Of a stretch of 63,825 nt of DNA, positions 1-8,210 are shown piece by piece. Source of the DNA: Chryseobacterium hagamense (GTDB lineage: Bacteria > Bacteroidota > Bacteroidia > Flavobacteriales > Weeksellaceae); the NCBI RefSeq assembly GCF_007991455.1, contig NZ_BJYJ01000022.1:1-63825 (forward strand). The letters run 5' to 3'. The translations under genes and the position numbers were made by a program. Positions within the stretch are counted from its first letter, which is position 1; every line of letters starts with the position of its first letter. The notes under the pieces were generated by a model. It was not told the DNA's origin. It ran no database searches and worked only from the letters and a program-made list of their open reading frames with translations.

Positions 1-1
1 G

Positions 2-124
2 CTTGGGCTTAAATCAATGTTTGACCTTTCACAAAGATCTTGGTCAGGAATTAATGTTTCACTCGGTTTTGGCGGAGGAGCACAATGGAGCCGTATAAAT
101 ATAAGTATTTACAATGGGAAATAA
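2..124 (+). CDS. C-terminal fragment of an unknown protein, cut by the window edge
   Basis: The frame is open from base 2 and ends at the TAA at 122-124, giving 40 residues with no start codon that must lie inside the window. The tail alternates polar and hydrophobic residues and is glycine-rich (SGINVSLGFGGG), which would suit beta strands. It overlaps the next gene by 11 bases, as genes in one operon often do. Base composition is AT-rich like the following 3 kb, so it probably belongs to the same toxin cassette, perhaps as the end of an Rhs or toxin-tip protein. That role is inference; I do not recognise the fragment. Confidence 0.4.
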   Translation, partial: LGLKSMFDLSQRSWSGINVSLGFGGGAQWSRINISIYNGK

Positions 125-431
125 TAAAAAACTTTATATCTGTATTATTTTATTGTTGATCATTATATCCTATAATTTGTTAAACACTAAATCTTTCATA
201 AATCATATGAAACATGATTATTTTCCCAAAGAAATTAGTGGTAATATATACGATATTAATATAGTAAAAGGAGGGACATTATATTTAAAAGTTGAATCTA
301 CTTCTAAAGATGATGAAATAACTATAAGGAATTCTAACTTTGTTTTAAATCATATTAAGAAAGGTGTATTCATTACGAAATTAACTAATAGTAACAAATG
401 CTATATTATCAAAGGTGATAGTATAATGTAA
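114..431 (+). CDS. Small membrane-anchored hypothetical protein, possible immunity protein
   Basis: A 105-residue protein with one hydrophobic segment at about residues 7-23 after a short basic start (MGNNKK), so it is probably an inner-membrane protein with a single anchor, or a secreted protein with an uncleaved signal. The rest is polar, Lys/Asn-rich and predicted to be extracytoplasmic. No family is recognised. It overlaps the end of the preceding fragment by 11 bases. Its place directly after one tip-like tail and before another matches the toxin-immunity alternation seen further right, so an immunity role is possible but unproven. Codons are strongly AT-biased. Confidence 0.5.
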   Translation: MGNNKKLYICIILLLIIISYNLLNTKSFINHMKHDYFPKEISGNIYDINIVKGGTLYLKVESTSKDDEITIRNSNFVLNHIKKGVFITKLTNSNKCYIIKGDSIM

Positions 432-492
432 TTTAACTGCTATGTTTTTTCAAAAGATGATTCTTTACAAATTGGAAAAGTGAGAAATTGGA

Positions 493-987
493 ATGATAGT
501 TGCGGGATTAAACCACGCGATGCACAAGATAGATGGTCCTTTTCAAGATAAACAATCTCAACAAAAGAATCCTTGGGATGCAGATGGAGATGGAAAGATG
601 AGTTTGGATGAAGCCAATAGCTGGTATAGAAAGGGAGATGGGAAGGCGGTTACTTTAGATGCAAGTAAAATAGATCTAAATTCTGTTGATACTAAAGGTT
701 GGGTTAAGGGAAAAACATACAATGTTCAGACTTTAGTAAATTCAAGTGATGGAAGGGTTTTAGGTAATATTACGGTAAAATACCTAGGAAATAATCAAGT
801 GAGTATATTACCTGATACTTATAACTTTGAACAACACGGAAAATTTATAGATAGTCCATTCAGAAATGCAGCAACTGTTCTTGGGAAATGGGTTGCTGGT
901 GAAGGACAACAATATCAAATCAATTTTAAAGGAATAAATACAATTAGACCAAGAGTATATCACTTTGAAAGAGGGCCTAAATATTAA
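493..987 (+). CDS. Orphan Rhs-type C-terminal module with EF-hand loop
   Basis: A 164-residue protein starting MIVAGLNHAMH. The AGxNHxxH stretch resembles the junction seen just before variable C-terminal domains of Rhs-like proteins in Bacteroidota, so this looks like a displaced toxin tip rather than a complete gene. Residues 29-40 form a textbook EF-hand loop (D29, D31, D33, G34, E40), predicting calcium binding. The remainder is polar and probably beta-rich, with no catalytic motif I can name. The frame is closed by TGA at 481-483, so it is no longer fused to an upstream core. A lipoprotein gene follows four bases after its stop. The toxin function is inferred from context only. Confidence 0.55.
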   Translation: MIVAGLNHAMHKIDGPFQDKQSQQKNPWDADGDGKMSLDEANSWYRKGDGKAVTLDASKIDLNSVDTKGWVKGKTYNVQTLVNSSDGRVLGNITVKYLGNNQVSILPDTYNFEQHGKFIDSPFRNAATVLGKWVAGEGQQYQINFKGINTIRPRVYHFERGPKY

Positions 988-991
988 TTAT

Positions 992-1363
992 ATGAAATAT
1001 TTACATTTAGTTTTAATAATAGTTATTTTTTTATTGATATCTTGTAATAATTCCGATTTTACAGAGAAAATGCCTTTAGGTTATGAGTTTATTTTTGAGG
1101 GAGGAAATCAAAATAGATTACTGAAGGATAATAATTTAGTCATAGACAGCGGACTGGTGGATTGTAAATACAATAAATATTACATTGTTGTTTCTGTTGA
1201 TACAACATTCTCTGATAACCCTCAAAAGATGCCTAAAAGTAGATTGAAATATTTAATTCAAAATATAAAGAAAGACACTGTTTTAAATAAAATTTCTTTT
1301 AGTGATTTACAAAAATTAATAAAACGCGATAAATCTTTACAGGATATAGATATTACAAAATAA
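992..1363 (+). CDS. Small lipoprotein, putative immunity protein for the preceding module
   Basis: The ATG at 992 is chosen because it gives a clear lipoprotein signal: MKYLHL, a hydrophobic core, then LLISC with the lipid-modified cysteine at residue 18. An upstream TTG in frame would spoil this. The mature part is about 105 residues with no recognised domain. It starts four bases after the preceding tip-like gene stops, so the two are probably co-translated. A periplasmic lipoprotein right after a toxin-tip module is a common layout for immunity proteins; the same layout recurs at 1490-2533. Function is inferred. Confidence 0.55.
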   Translation: MKYLHLVLIIVIFLLISCNNSDFTEKMPLGYEFIFEGGNQNRLLKDNNLVIDSGLVDCKYNKYYIVVSVDTTFSDNPQKMPKSRLKYLIQNIKKDTVLNKISFSDLQKLIKRDKSLQDIDITK

Positions 1364-1366
1364 AAC

Positions 1367-1391
1367 TTCCCGGCTTTCGGTGGGATTTTTG
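1367..1391 (+). terminator. Probable rho-independent terminator
   Basis: TCCC and GGGA arms around a GGCTTTCGGT centre are followed by five T. One internal pair is mismatched, so strength is moderate. It sits just after the first tip/lipoprotein pair. Confidence 0.45.
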
Positions 1392-1489
1392 TTTTTATAG
1401 TTCTGGATATTTTTCGGGATCTTAATAGGTATTGAAAACGGAATATATATAGACTGTTTTTTCGTTTTCGTCAAAGGAAAAGAATATCC

Positions 1490-2077
1490 ATGTACGGAAA
1501 AGATTTAAAAGGCGCAGGGTTTAACCATTATATACATCAACCTAAAACTTCTTTTAAAGTTTATGATAGTGAAGGAGACTATATAGGAAAAATGAAAGTT
1601 GAAGCATACGAATTAATTACTAATCCAGATAATGGAGAACAAGGAGTTCATTTACAAGTAAGTTTTACGAGCACTTCAGATAAATATAAGGACTATAAAT
1701 GGGTTCAAACAGTGGCGACAAATGGTCCTGATGCAAGGAGTCAAGATTTTCATATTTATAATGATCGTAGTCTACCAGATGAAAATACCAGTCCTTTTTA
1801 CTATGCTAAGCGTGATTATGAAAGGTTTGGTTCTCTAATAAGAGAAGGAAATCGATATACATTTACAGATTCACCAACCAGAAGTAGACCTACTACTACT
1901 ACTACTACTACTGTAGGTTGGAGGGCTGAATTGTCATTAGTCGGCTTTAACAGCAGTGGAGCTCACGCTGTACATACATTGTATTATGGATTTAATTTAT
2001 ATCCATCAGGTCATAGTCTAGCAATGCCTCTTACAAGCATTCAATATCCAAATAGATATCCATGGTTAAAAAAATAA
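1490..2077 (+). CDS. Second orphan Rhs-type C-terminal module, possible toxin tip
   Basis: A 195-residue protein whose start MYGKDLKGAGFNHYIH again carries the AGxNHxxH junction found at 493-987, although the rest is unrelated. This pattern of a shared junction and a diverged tail is what tip exchange in polymorphic toxins produces. There is no signal peptide. A run of seven threonines at about residues 135-141 is encoded by a tandem ACT repeat. The C-terminal third is rich in His, Tyr, Ser and Gly; no catalytic motif is assigned. A lipoprotein gene starts three bases after the stop. An upstream in-frame stop lies at 1433-1435, so the module is detached from any Rhs core. Confidence 0.5.
   Translation: MYGKDLKGAGFNHYIHQPKTSFKVYDSEGDYIGKMKVEAYELITNPDNGEQGVHLQVSFTSTSDKYKDYKWVQTVATNGPDARSQDFHIYNDRSLPDENTSPFYYAKRDYERFGSLIREGNRYTFTDSPTRSRPTTTTTTTVGWRAELSLVGFNSSGAHAVHTLYYGFNLYPSGHSLAMPLTSIQYPNRYPWLKK
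1891..1912 (+). repeat. Trinucleotide microsatellite (ACT) inside a coding region
   Basis: About seven tandem ACT units encode a threonine run in the tip-like gene. Copy-number change would keep the frame and only lengthen or shorten the run. Confidence 0.8.
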
Positions 2078-2080
2078 AAT

Positions 2081-2533
2081 ATGAAAAATTTACTCATTGT
2101 TATAGTTATATTTTTTCTAAGCTGTTCTAAAAAAGAAACTGTAAATATTAACGCTTATCAAATAATGATAACTTACATAGGTCCACGAGACGCTCCACCT
2201 CCAGAAATTGTTCTCAGAAATAGCAAGACGGATAAGAAAGTTTTTCCAGTAACTAATTATCAAATAGAAAAAGAAGATTTGATGAAAATTGAGGAAGCAT
2301 GCTATTCAGAAAAAACAGAGGCCATTAAGAATTCCTTAGTATTAGTTGAAATAAACAAAGATAACCATATTAAAAAATATTATTTCAATAAAGAAAGAGG
2401 TCTTAAGATTTTAGATAGAATTCAGGACCTAACTTCCCATTATAATAACAAATTTTTAAATAATGATTTTTTAAATTTAAAATTTATAACTAAGCAAGAT
2501 TGGTATAATGATGAAGGGATTATAGGACGCTAA
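2081..2533 (+). CDS. Small lipoprotein, putative immunity protein
   Basis: A 150-residue lipoprotein: MKNLL, hydrophobic core, FFLSC with lipid-attachment Cys at residue 15. The mature domain is acidic/basic mixed, with no recognised family. It begins three bases after the tip-like gene at 1490-2077, mirroring the pair at 493-1363. A second, broken copy of this gene follows at 2573. The retained paralogue and tight coupling fit an immunity role for the module before it; this is context-based and untested. Confidence 0.55.
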   Translation: MKNLLIVIVIFFLSCSKKETVNINAYQIMITYIGPRDAPPPEIVLRNSKTDKKVFPVTNYQIEKEDLMKIEEACYSEKTEAIKNSLVLVEINKDNHIKKYYFNKERGLKILDRIQDLTSHYNNKFLNNDFLNLKFITKQDWYNDEGIIGR

Positions 2534-2572
2534 ACTAAAGGTAATACATATTGGTGGTTAAAAAAATAGAAT

Positions 2573-3016
2573 ATGAAAAATTTACTTATTACTGTACTTA
2601 TATTTTTTTTAGGTTGTTCTAAAAAAGAAACTGAAAATATTAATGTTTTTCAAATAACTGTAAGATATACAGGAGATTAAAACTCTCCATCGACGCGAAT
2701 TATTCTTTCAAATAAAAAGCGGAATGAGAAGATTTTCCCAGAGGTCAATTATCAAGTAGAAAAAGAAGGTCTGATGAAAATCGAAGAAATTTCTTACTCA
2801 AAAATGAAGGAATTCAATAATGGTTTGTTGGTATTAGTTCAAATAAATAAAGATAACAAGATTCAAAGATATTTTTTCAATAAGAATGATGGTGTTGAGA
2901 TTTTAGATAAAATAAAAAAAATAACTTCACATGACAATAACGATCGATTAGATGCTGATCTTTCTGATCTACAATTAAAAACTAAAAATACAAATAAGCA
3001 TGCTTATAATTCATGA
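2573..3016 (+). pseudogene. Pseudogene copy of the lipoprotein at 2081-2533, stopped by an in-frame TAA
   Basis: From ATG 2573 the frame encodes MKNLLI..FFLGCSKKETENIN, closely matching the preceding lipoprotein including its Cys. The frame hits TAA at 2678-2680 (codon 36) and then continues in the same frame to 3016 with clear similarity (for example NYQVEKEGLMKIEE against NYQIEKEDLMKIEE). The lengths around the stop are equal, so this is a nonsense mutation rather than a deletion. The ATG at 2774 could restart an 80-residue protein, but it would lack the signal peptide. Bases just upstream also resemble the last codons of the 1490-2077 gene, suggesting a former second toxin-immunity pair. 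Confidence 0.75.
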
Positions 3017-3053
3017 AAAGGTTATGGTATAAATTTTACCATAATCTTTTTTT
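3017..3053 (+). terminator. Rho-independent terminator after the toxin cassette
   Basis: AGGTTATGGTA (3019-3029) pairs with TACCATAATCT (3037-3047), one G-T pair, seven-base loop, then a run of T. It closes the AT-rich cassette. Confidence 0.75.
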
Positions 3054-3465
3054 ATCATGCATAGGCATTCAATAGGAAATGCAATAAACAATTGCATTTT
3101 GATTCAGCTTCCTTCAGTATCAGTCAACAAGAAAACTCCCCGCATCCATCATCCTGCTCCCATCCCATAAACCTACGGCGCCTCCGGATCTGCGCTTAAA
3201 TACCTTTTAATTTCCTAGCAACAATACTTCGTGGTAGTAGTATGGTATATCTTATTATCCCGGAAAAAGACAATAAAAATACAGAATTAAATCTGCCTTA
3301 TCATATTAAAAATCCGTAATGGTTTTAACGTCTTGTTAACCAAAAAACTATAGGGTGTTGTTAATTATAAATTAATATAGCGTTTAATAATTCTTTAATA
3401 TCTGTTAAAACCGTGTTAAAACGATACTCATAATGTCGTTCTATTTTTGCGCAAACAAAAAGGAT
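3054..3465. other. Gene-free stretch between the toxin cassette and the SusC operon
   Basis: No coding frame of note. The left part shows mixed composition and no clear hairpin; the right part is AT-rich and holds the putative SusC promoter at 3442-3449. Confidence 0.6.
3442..3449 (+). promoter_or_regulatory. Putative -7 box of the SusC/SusD operon
   Basis: TATTTTTG matches the Bacteroidota TAnnTTTG element. It lies inside the longest SusC reading frame, which argues for the later ATG at 3466. No good TTG is seen at the usual distance upstream. Confidence 0.5.
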
Positions 3466-6441
3466 ATGCGTAAAGCAACACAGAAAGTACTCATCTTATC
3501 ATTAACAGGACTCATCAGCGTGGAAGTGGCTGCCCAGCAAAGGGTGAAAAAAGACACTATTAAAAACATCGATGAGGTAGTAGTAACGGCTTTGGGAATC
3601 AAACGACACGACAAGTCATTAGGATACGTGGCGGAAACCATTAAATCCGAAGAACTGTTAAGAACCCAGAACAACAACTGGTCCCAGGCGTTGGAAGGAA
3701 AAGTGGCCGGTCTGAAAATCCAGACGGCAGGAGCAGGACCTTTGGGAAGTTCGATCATTAAGCTGCGAGGGGACATCTCCATGAATCCCGATCAGAATAA
3801 TGCCCTGATCGTTGTTGATGGGATTCCGCTGAACAACAATACCACCGGTACCGGATTTTCAGCATACGGAGCAGGTTCCAAGGCAGATCTTCCCATTGAT
3901 TACGGAAACGGGATCAATACCATCAATCCGGATGATATCGAATCCATCACCGTACTGAAAGGAGCCACCGCATCTGCGCTTTATGGTTCAAGAGGGGCGG
4001 GCGGAGCCATCATGATCACTACAAAATCGGGAAAAAGCAGGAAAGGGAAAGTGCAGGTGACTTTAAATTCCTATTCAAGTTACGACACGGTACTGAAATG
4101 GCCTGATTACCAGTACGAATATGGTCAGGGAACCCTTCAGAAGGATGCCAAAGGAAATTTCTATTATTCTTACGGCGCCTCGGCAGACGGCGTGAATACC
4201 GGTTCTACCAGCAGCGCATTCGGGCCTAAGTTTGCCGGGCAGTCTTATTTTCAGTACGATCCCGGTGTAGAAGGGCAGAGTCTGCAGCGTCAGTTATGGA
4301 GGCCGTATAAAGACAACATCAAAGGATTCTGGGAAACCGGAGCTACCTTTTCCAATAACATCGCCCTCGAAGCTTCCAACGAGAATACGTCATTCAGGTC
4401 ATCTTTAACTTATCTCAAAAACGAATGGATGATGCCGAATACCGGTTTTAACCGGTTCACCGCCGCTTTCTCCCTAGATCACAAGCTAAACGAAAAACTG
4501 AAAGTAGGCATCAAGTTCAATTACAGCAAGACAAAAAGCGACAACCTTCCGGCAACGGGATACAGCAACCAGTCGATTTCCTACTTCATGATCTTCCAGA
4601 ACCCGAACGTAGACCTTTCGTGGTACCGGCCGGTCTGGAAAGCCGGGAAAGACCAGGTGGAGCAGATTCACCCCTTCAGTTCCTTTATCGATAATCCTTA
4701 CCTCATCGCTTACGAAATGCTGAACGGCGTGGATAAGAATTTTATAACCGGAAATGTAAACCTTAATTATAAGATTACCAAAAACTTTGAAGTAATGGTG
4801 CGTTCGGGAATGGAGCTTACCAATGAGCTGCGTACCCAGAAAAGACCGTGGAATTCCGCCAATTACCTGCAGGGAATGTACAGGGAGCAGTATGTGAAGC
4901 TGATGGATATGAACAATGATGTGTTGTTTACCTATAAAACCAAATTCAATGACTTCGATTTCAGCGCATCAGCCGGAGGAAATATCCGGTATATGGAATA
5001 TGTCATGAACGACTATATTGCGGAAGGACTCTTAAAACCGGGCGTATATACCTTACCGAACGGAATCTCCAATATTTCCAAATTTGCCAGACCCAATGAT
5101 AAGCAGGTAAACAGTGCCTATGCCCTGGCAACCCTGGGATATCAGAACAAAATATTCCTGGATCTTACCTCCAGAAACGACTGGAGCAGCACGCTTCCGG
5201 AGCAGAACCGCTCGTATTTCTATCCTTCGGCGGCTACCTCTTTCATCCTTTCGGATATTTTTAAGCTGACTTCAGACCGCTTCAACTTCTGGAAGCTGAG
5301 GGCTTCATGGTCCAGGGTAGGAAACGATTCCGATCCTTACCAACTGATCAAATATTACAACAACAGTGATTTCCAGGGTTCCGTAGAATCCCCGTCTTTA
5401 TATCCGAACCCGAACCTGCGCCCCAATATGATTACCAGTATCGAAGCCGGAATGGATTTCAGCATCCTGAAAAACAGGCTGAGCTATACGCTGACGGCTT
5501 ACCAGAACAATTCCAAAGACCAGATCGTGAGGATCCCGACCCTTTGGGAAACCGGATTCAGCAGCAAGGTCATCAATGCCGGAGAGGTCAGGAACCGCGG
5601 ACTGGAAGTGACCCTGAACGCTTTCCCGGTAAAAAACAAGAACTTCTCATGGGCCGTGAATGCCAACTGGTCGATGAACAGGAATAAAATCCTTTCCCTG
5701 CCGGAGGAATTCAACGGCGAGCCTTACACGATGGGAAGTGTAGGCGGTGTGGTTTATTTTAATGCTTATGTCGGCGGTTCTCTGGGCGATATGTACGGAT
5801 ACGGACTGATGTATTCCCCGGACGGACAGGTCATCTATAACGCAACAGACGGATTGACGGCAAAACCCACCCAGATGAAAAGAATCGGGAACGCCTATCC
5901 GGAATGGAGGGCCGGAATCCAGAATGAATTCAGGTATAAAGGATTTACGGTAAGCTTCTCCTTCGACGGTCAGTACAAAGGGATGGCCTATTCCCAGTCC
6001 CATCACAAAATGACCGAGCAGGGGAAGCTGGAGCATACCTTAGCCGGAAGGGAAAACCCGAACGGAATGATTATCGGGGCCGGGGTGGTGCAGAATGCGG
6101 ACGGATCCTATTCCCCTAACACCAAGGCGATCCTGCTCTCTACCTATTACGGAGATTATTACAGAAGGGCCAATGTGGAAACCAATACATTCGATACTTC
6201 ATTCATCAAACTCAGGGATGCCCGGATCTCTTATTCCTTCCCGAGAAGCGTAACCGAGCAGCTTAAGATCACGGATCTTACCCTGGCTTTATTCGGAAGG
6301 AACCTCTGGATGTGGACGAAATTCCCGCTTTTTGATCCTGAAGCTGCTACCCTGAACGACAATCAGATTACCCCGGGGGTAGAAATGGGACAGCTGCCGA
6401 CCGCAAGAACAGTAGGGATCCAGCTTAACGTTAAATTCTAA
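3466..6441 (+). CDS. SusC/RagA-family TonB-linked outer membrane transporter
   Basis: A 991-residue TonB-dependent outer membrane receptor that imports a ligand handed over by the SusD lipoprotein encoded next. The ATG at 3466 is preferred over 3433 because it starts a clean signal peptide (MRKATQKVLILSL..VAAQQ). A TonB box-like segment IDEVVV lies at residues 35-40, then the plug domain with LRG, VVDGIPLNN and ALYGSRGAGGAI, typical of SusC, and a long beta barrel ending in a terminal aromatic-type strand (QLNVKF). The carboxypeptidase-like N-terminal domain of many SusC proteins is absent; the box follows the signal almost at once. SusD starts 11 bases after the stop. Substrate is unknown; the phosphoesterase nearby may hint at a phosphorylated compound. 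Confidence 0.93.
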   Translation: MRKATQKVLILSLTGLISVEVAAQQRVKKDTIKNIDEVVVTALGIKRHDKSLGYVAETIKSEELLRTQNNNWSQALEGKVAGLKIQTAGAGPLGSSIIKLRGDISMNPDQNNALIVVDGIPLNNNTTGTGFSAYGAGSKADLPIDYGNGINTINPDDIESITVLKGATASALYGSRGAGGAIMITTKSGKSRKGKVQVTLNSYSSYDTVLKWPDYQYEYGQGTLQKDAKGNFYYSYGASADGVNTGSTSSAFGPKFAGQSYFQYDPGVEGQSLQRQLWRPYKDNIKGFWETGATFSNNIALEASNENTSFRSSLTYLKNEWMMPNTGFNRFTAAFSLDHKLNEKLKVGIKFNYSKTKSDNLPATGYSNQSISYFMIFQNPNVDLSWYRPVWKAGKDQVEQIHPFSSFIDNPYLIAYEMLNGVDKNFITGNVNLNYKITKNFEVMVRSGMELTNELRTQKRPWNSANYLQGMYREQYVKLMDMNNDVLFTYKTKFNDFDFSASAGGNIRYMEYVMNDYIAEGLLKPGVYTLPNGISNISKFARPNDKQVNSAYALATLGYQNKIFLDLTSRNDWSSTLPEQNRSYFYPSAATSFILSDIFKLTSDRFNFWKLRASWSRVGNDSDPYQLIKYYNNSDFQGSVESPSLYPNPNLRPNMITSIEAGMDFSILKNRLSYTLTAYQNNSKDQIVRIPTLWETGFSSKVINAGEVRNRGLEVTLNAFPVKNKNFSWAVNANWSMNRNKILSLPEEFNGEPYTMGSVGGVVYFNAYVGGSLGDMYGYGLMYSPDGQVIYNATDGLTAKPTQMKRIGNAYPEWRAGIQNEFRYKGFTVSFSFDGQYKGMAYSQSHHKMTEQGKLEHTLAGRENPNGMIIGAGVVQNADGSYSPNTKAILLSTYYGDYYRRANVETNTFDTSFIKLRDARISYSFPRSVTEQLKITDLTLALFGRNLWMWTKFPLFDPEAATLNDNQITPGVEMGQLPTARTVGIQLNVKF

Positions 6442-6452
6442 AATTTTACAAC

Positions 6453-7901
6453 ATGAAAAAATTACTTTTAAATATCGCATTGGTTGCAGGAATCGGTTTC
6501 ATCCCGGTTTCATGCAGCAGAACCCTGGATGAGGTGAATACGGATAACAGCCGGATCAGCGAACCGGTGGCTTCAAAACTGCTTGTACCGGTACAGTATA
6601 ATATGTCGGCCGTAAACTACATGAGGGCGAATGATTTCACTTTCGATCTGATGCAGGTTTCCCTCGATTTTCCGAACGAAGGAAATACCCTGAGCCGGTA
6701 CAACATCACCGAAAATACAGGGGCCGGCTTCTGGAACAACAGCTACAAGTGGATCAAGCAGGTGAAAGACATGAGGGTGGCTGCAGAAAGAGACAACGAT
6801 CCGAATTACCTCGCCATTTCCATGGTGCTGAATGCCTGGATTTATTCCAATCTTACCGATACTTACGGGGATGTGCCGTTTTCGGAAGCTTCCAGCCTGG
6901 AGGATAATATCTCCCAGCCTAAATTCGACCGTCAGAAAGATATCTACGTCCAGTTGCTGAACGACCTGAAAACCGCCAATTCCCTTTTTGTCACTACCAA
7001 AACACTGGGCGGGCCGGATCTTTTCTACAAAGCGGAAAGCGACGTAAACGGGATTACCAACTGGAAAAAGTTCTGCAATTCGCTTTCCCTGCGTTTGTTA
7101 ACACGGATCCTCAGCAAGGACGGTGAAGTGAATGTAAAAGAGCGGATCCAGGAGATTATCAGCAATCCTACGATTTATCCTATTTTCCAGAGCAATTCGG
7201 AAACTGCTAAAGTGGCGGTAACAGGAGTGGCACCATTGCTTCCCCCGATTACGAGGCCTCAGGATTTTACAACGGGAAGAGCCGCTTCAGCATTCTTCGT
7301 GGAAACTTTAAAGGCGAACAATGACCCGAGAATGGCGCTTTTCTTCAGCCAGGCAAAAAATCTTTCCAATGCGAATATCGGGTATAAAGGCGCTCCTTCT
7401 GGGTATGCCTACGGAACGGTTTTCGATTATCAGCCGTCCAATATGAACCAGAACCTTTCCAAGGCTCCGCTTAATATTCTTGTATTCCCGTATGCCGAGC
7501 TGCAGTTTATCCTTTCGGAGCTGGCTTTTAAAGGCGTGATTCCGGGAAGTGCCCAGACGTATTATGAAAGCGGGGTAAAGGCTGCCATCGAACAGTGGGG
7601 AGCTACCATGCCTGCCAATTATTTCACCAATGCGAATGTAGCGTACAACGGAACCCTGGAAAGGATCATGCTTCAGAAATATGTGGCCCTGTTCTTTGTA
7701 GACCAGCAGCAGTGGTTTGAAAAGAGAAGAACCGGATTCCCGGTCCTGCCGAATAACGGAGGCTTGCTGAACAACGGAATCATGCCGTCAAGACTCATGT
7801 ACCCGCCAAATCCGAGGGTATTGAATACCAACAATTACCAGGCAGCCGTACAGCAGATGGGCGGCGACAACATCAACGTAAAAGTGTGGTGGAATAAATA
7901 A
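6453..7901 (+). CDS. SusD/RagB-like outer membrane lipoprotein
   Basis: A 482-residue surface lipoprotein that forms the lid of the SusC transporter. The signal ends in PVSC with Cys21 as lipid attachment site. The body is alpha-helical with TPR-like repeats, and the C-terminal part (QQQWFEKRRTGFP, RLMYPPNP) is characteristic of the SusD-like family that pairs with short SusC proteins. It sits 11 bases downstream of SusC, so translation is likely coupled. The ligand cannot be read from sequence. No odd features: length and ends are complete. Confidence 0.92.
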   Translation: MKKLLLNIALVAGIGFIPVSCSRTLDEVNTDNSRISEPVASKLLVPVQYNMSAVNYMRANDFTFDLMQVSLDFPNEGNTLSRYNITENTGAGFWNNSYKWIKQVKDMRVAAERDNDPNYLAISMVLNAWIYSNLTDTYGDVPFSEASSLEDNISQPKFDRQKDIYVQLLNDLKTANSLFVTTKTLGGPDLFYKAESDVNGITNWKKFCNSLSLRLLTRILSKDGEVNVKERIQEIISNPTIYPIFQSNSETAKVAVTGVAPLLPPITRPQDFTTGRAASAFFVETLKANNDPRMALFFSQAKNLSNANIGYKGAPSGYAYGTVFDYQPSNMNQNLSKAPLNILVFPYAELQFILSELAFKGVIPGSAQTYYESGVKAAIEQWGATMPANYFTNANVAYNGTLERIMLQKYVALFFVDQQQWFEKRRTGFPVLPNNGGLLNNGIMPSRLMYPPNPRVLNTNNYQAAVQQMGGDNINVKVWWNK

Positions 7902-8210
7902 TCGTATAGAAAATTCAATGATTCAAAATTTGCCAGTAAGACTCTGTGTTCTCTGATAAGCAGGAAGTTATGCTGAGGTTGCGAAGTACCTCTGTGAAAC
8001 TTAAAGCGGTATTGCAGTAAACAAAACTTACTGCACTCCGTTCCGGAAGCAATCTATCATGAGTAGGCTCTGTGATCTTTTATAAGTAGAACGCCTTTGT
8101 GAAACTTTAAAGCGGTATTGCAATCAAAAACTCAGCGTACTCCGTGTTCCAAAAGGAATCAACGCACAACGGATAATTTAAAGAAGTATTATAATTCAAC
8201 AGAATAAACA
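7902..8210. other. Intergenic stretch with an imperfect direct repeat
   Basis: No gene. It carries two diverged copies of a roughly 65-base unit (see 7989-8160) and, at the left end, a short 7-nt-periodic stretch (AATTCAATGATTCAAAATT). Confidence 0.6.
7989..8160. repeat. Imperfect direct repeat of about 65 bases
   Basis: Copies at 7989-8053 and 8093-8160 share TGTGAAACTT, AAAGCGGTATTGCA and ACTCCGT in the same order. They resemble other CTTTGCG-rich intergenic sequence in this window (22918, 43925, 51815). Confidence 0.65.

Noticed and set aside
3433..3465. Upstream start of SusC (MSFYFCANKKD)
   Set aside because: Covers the putative -7 box and would bury the signal peptide; ATG 3466 fits both.
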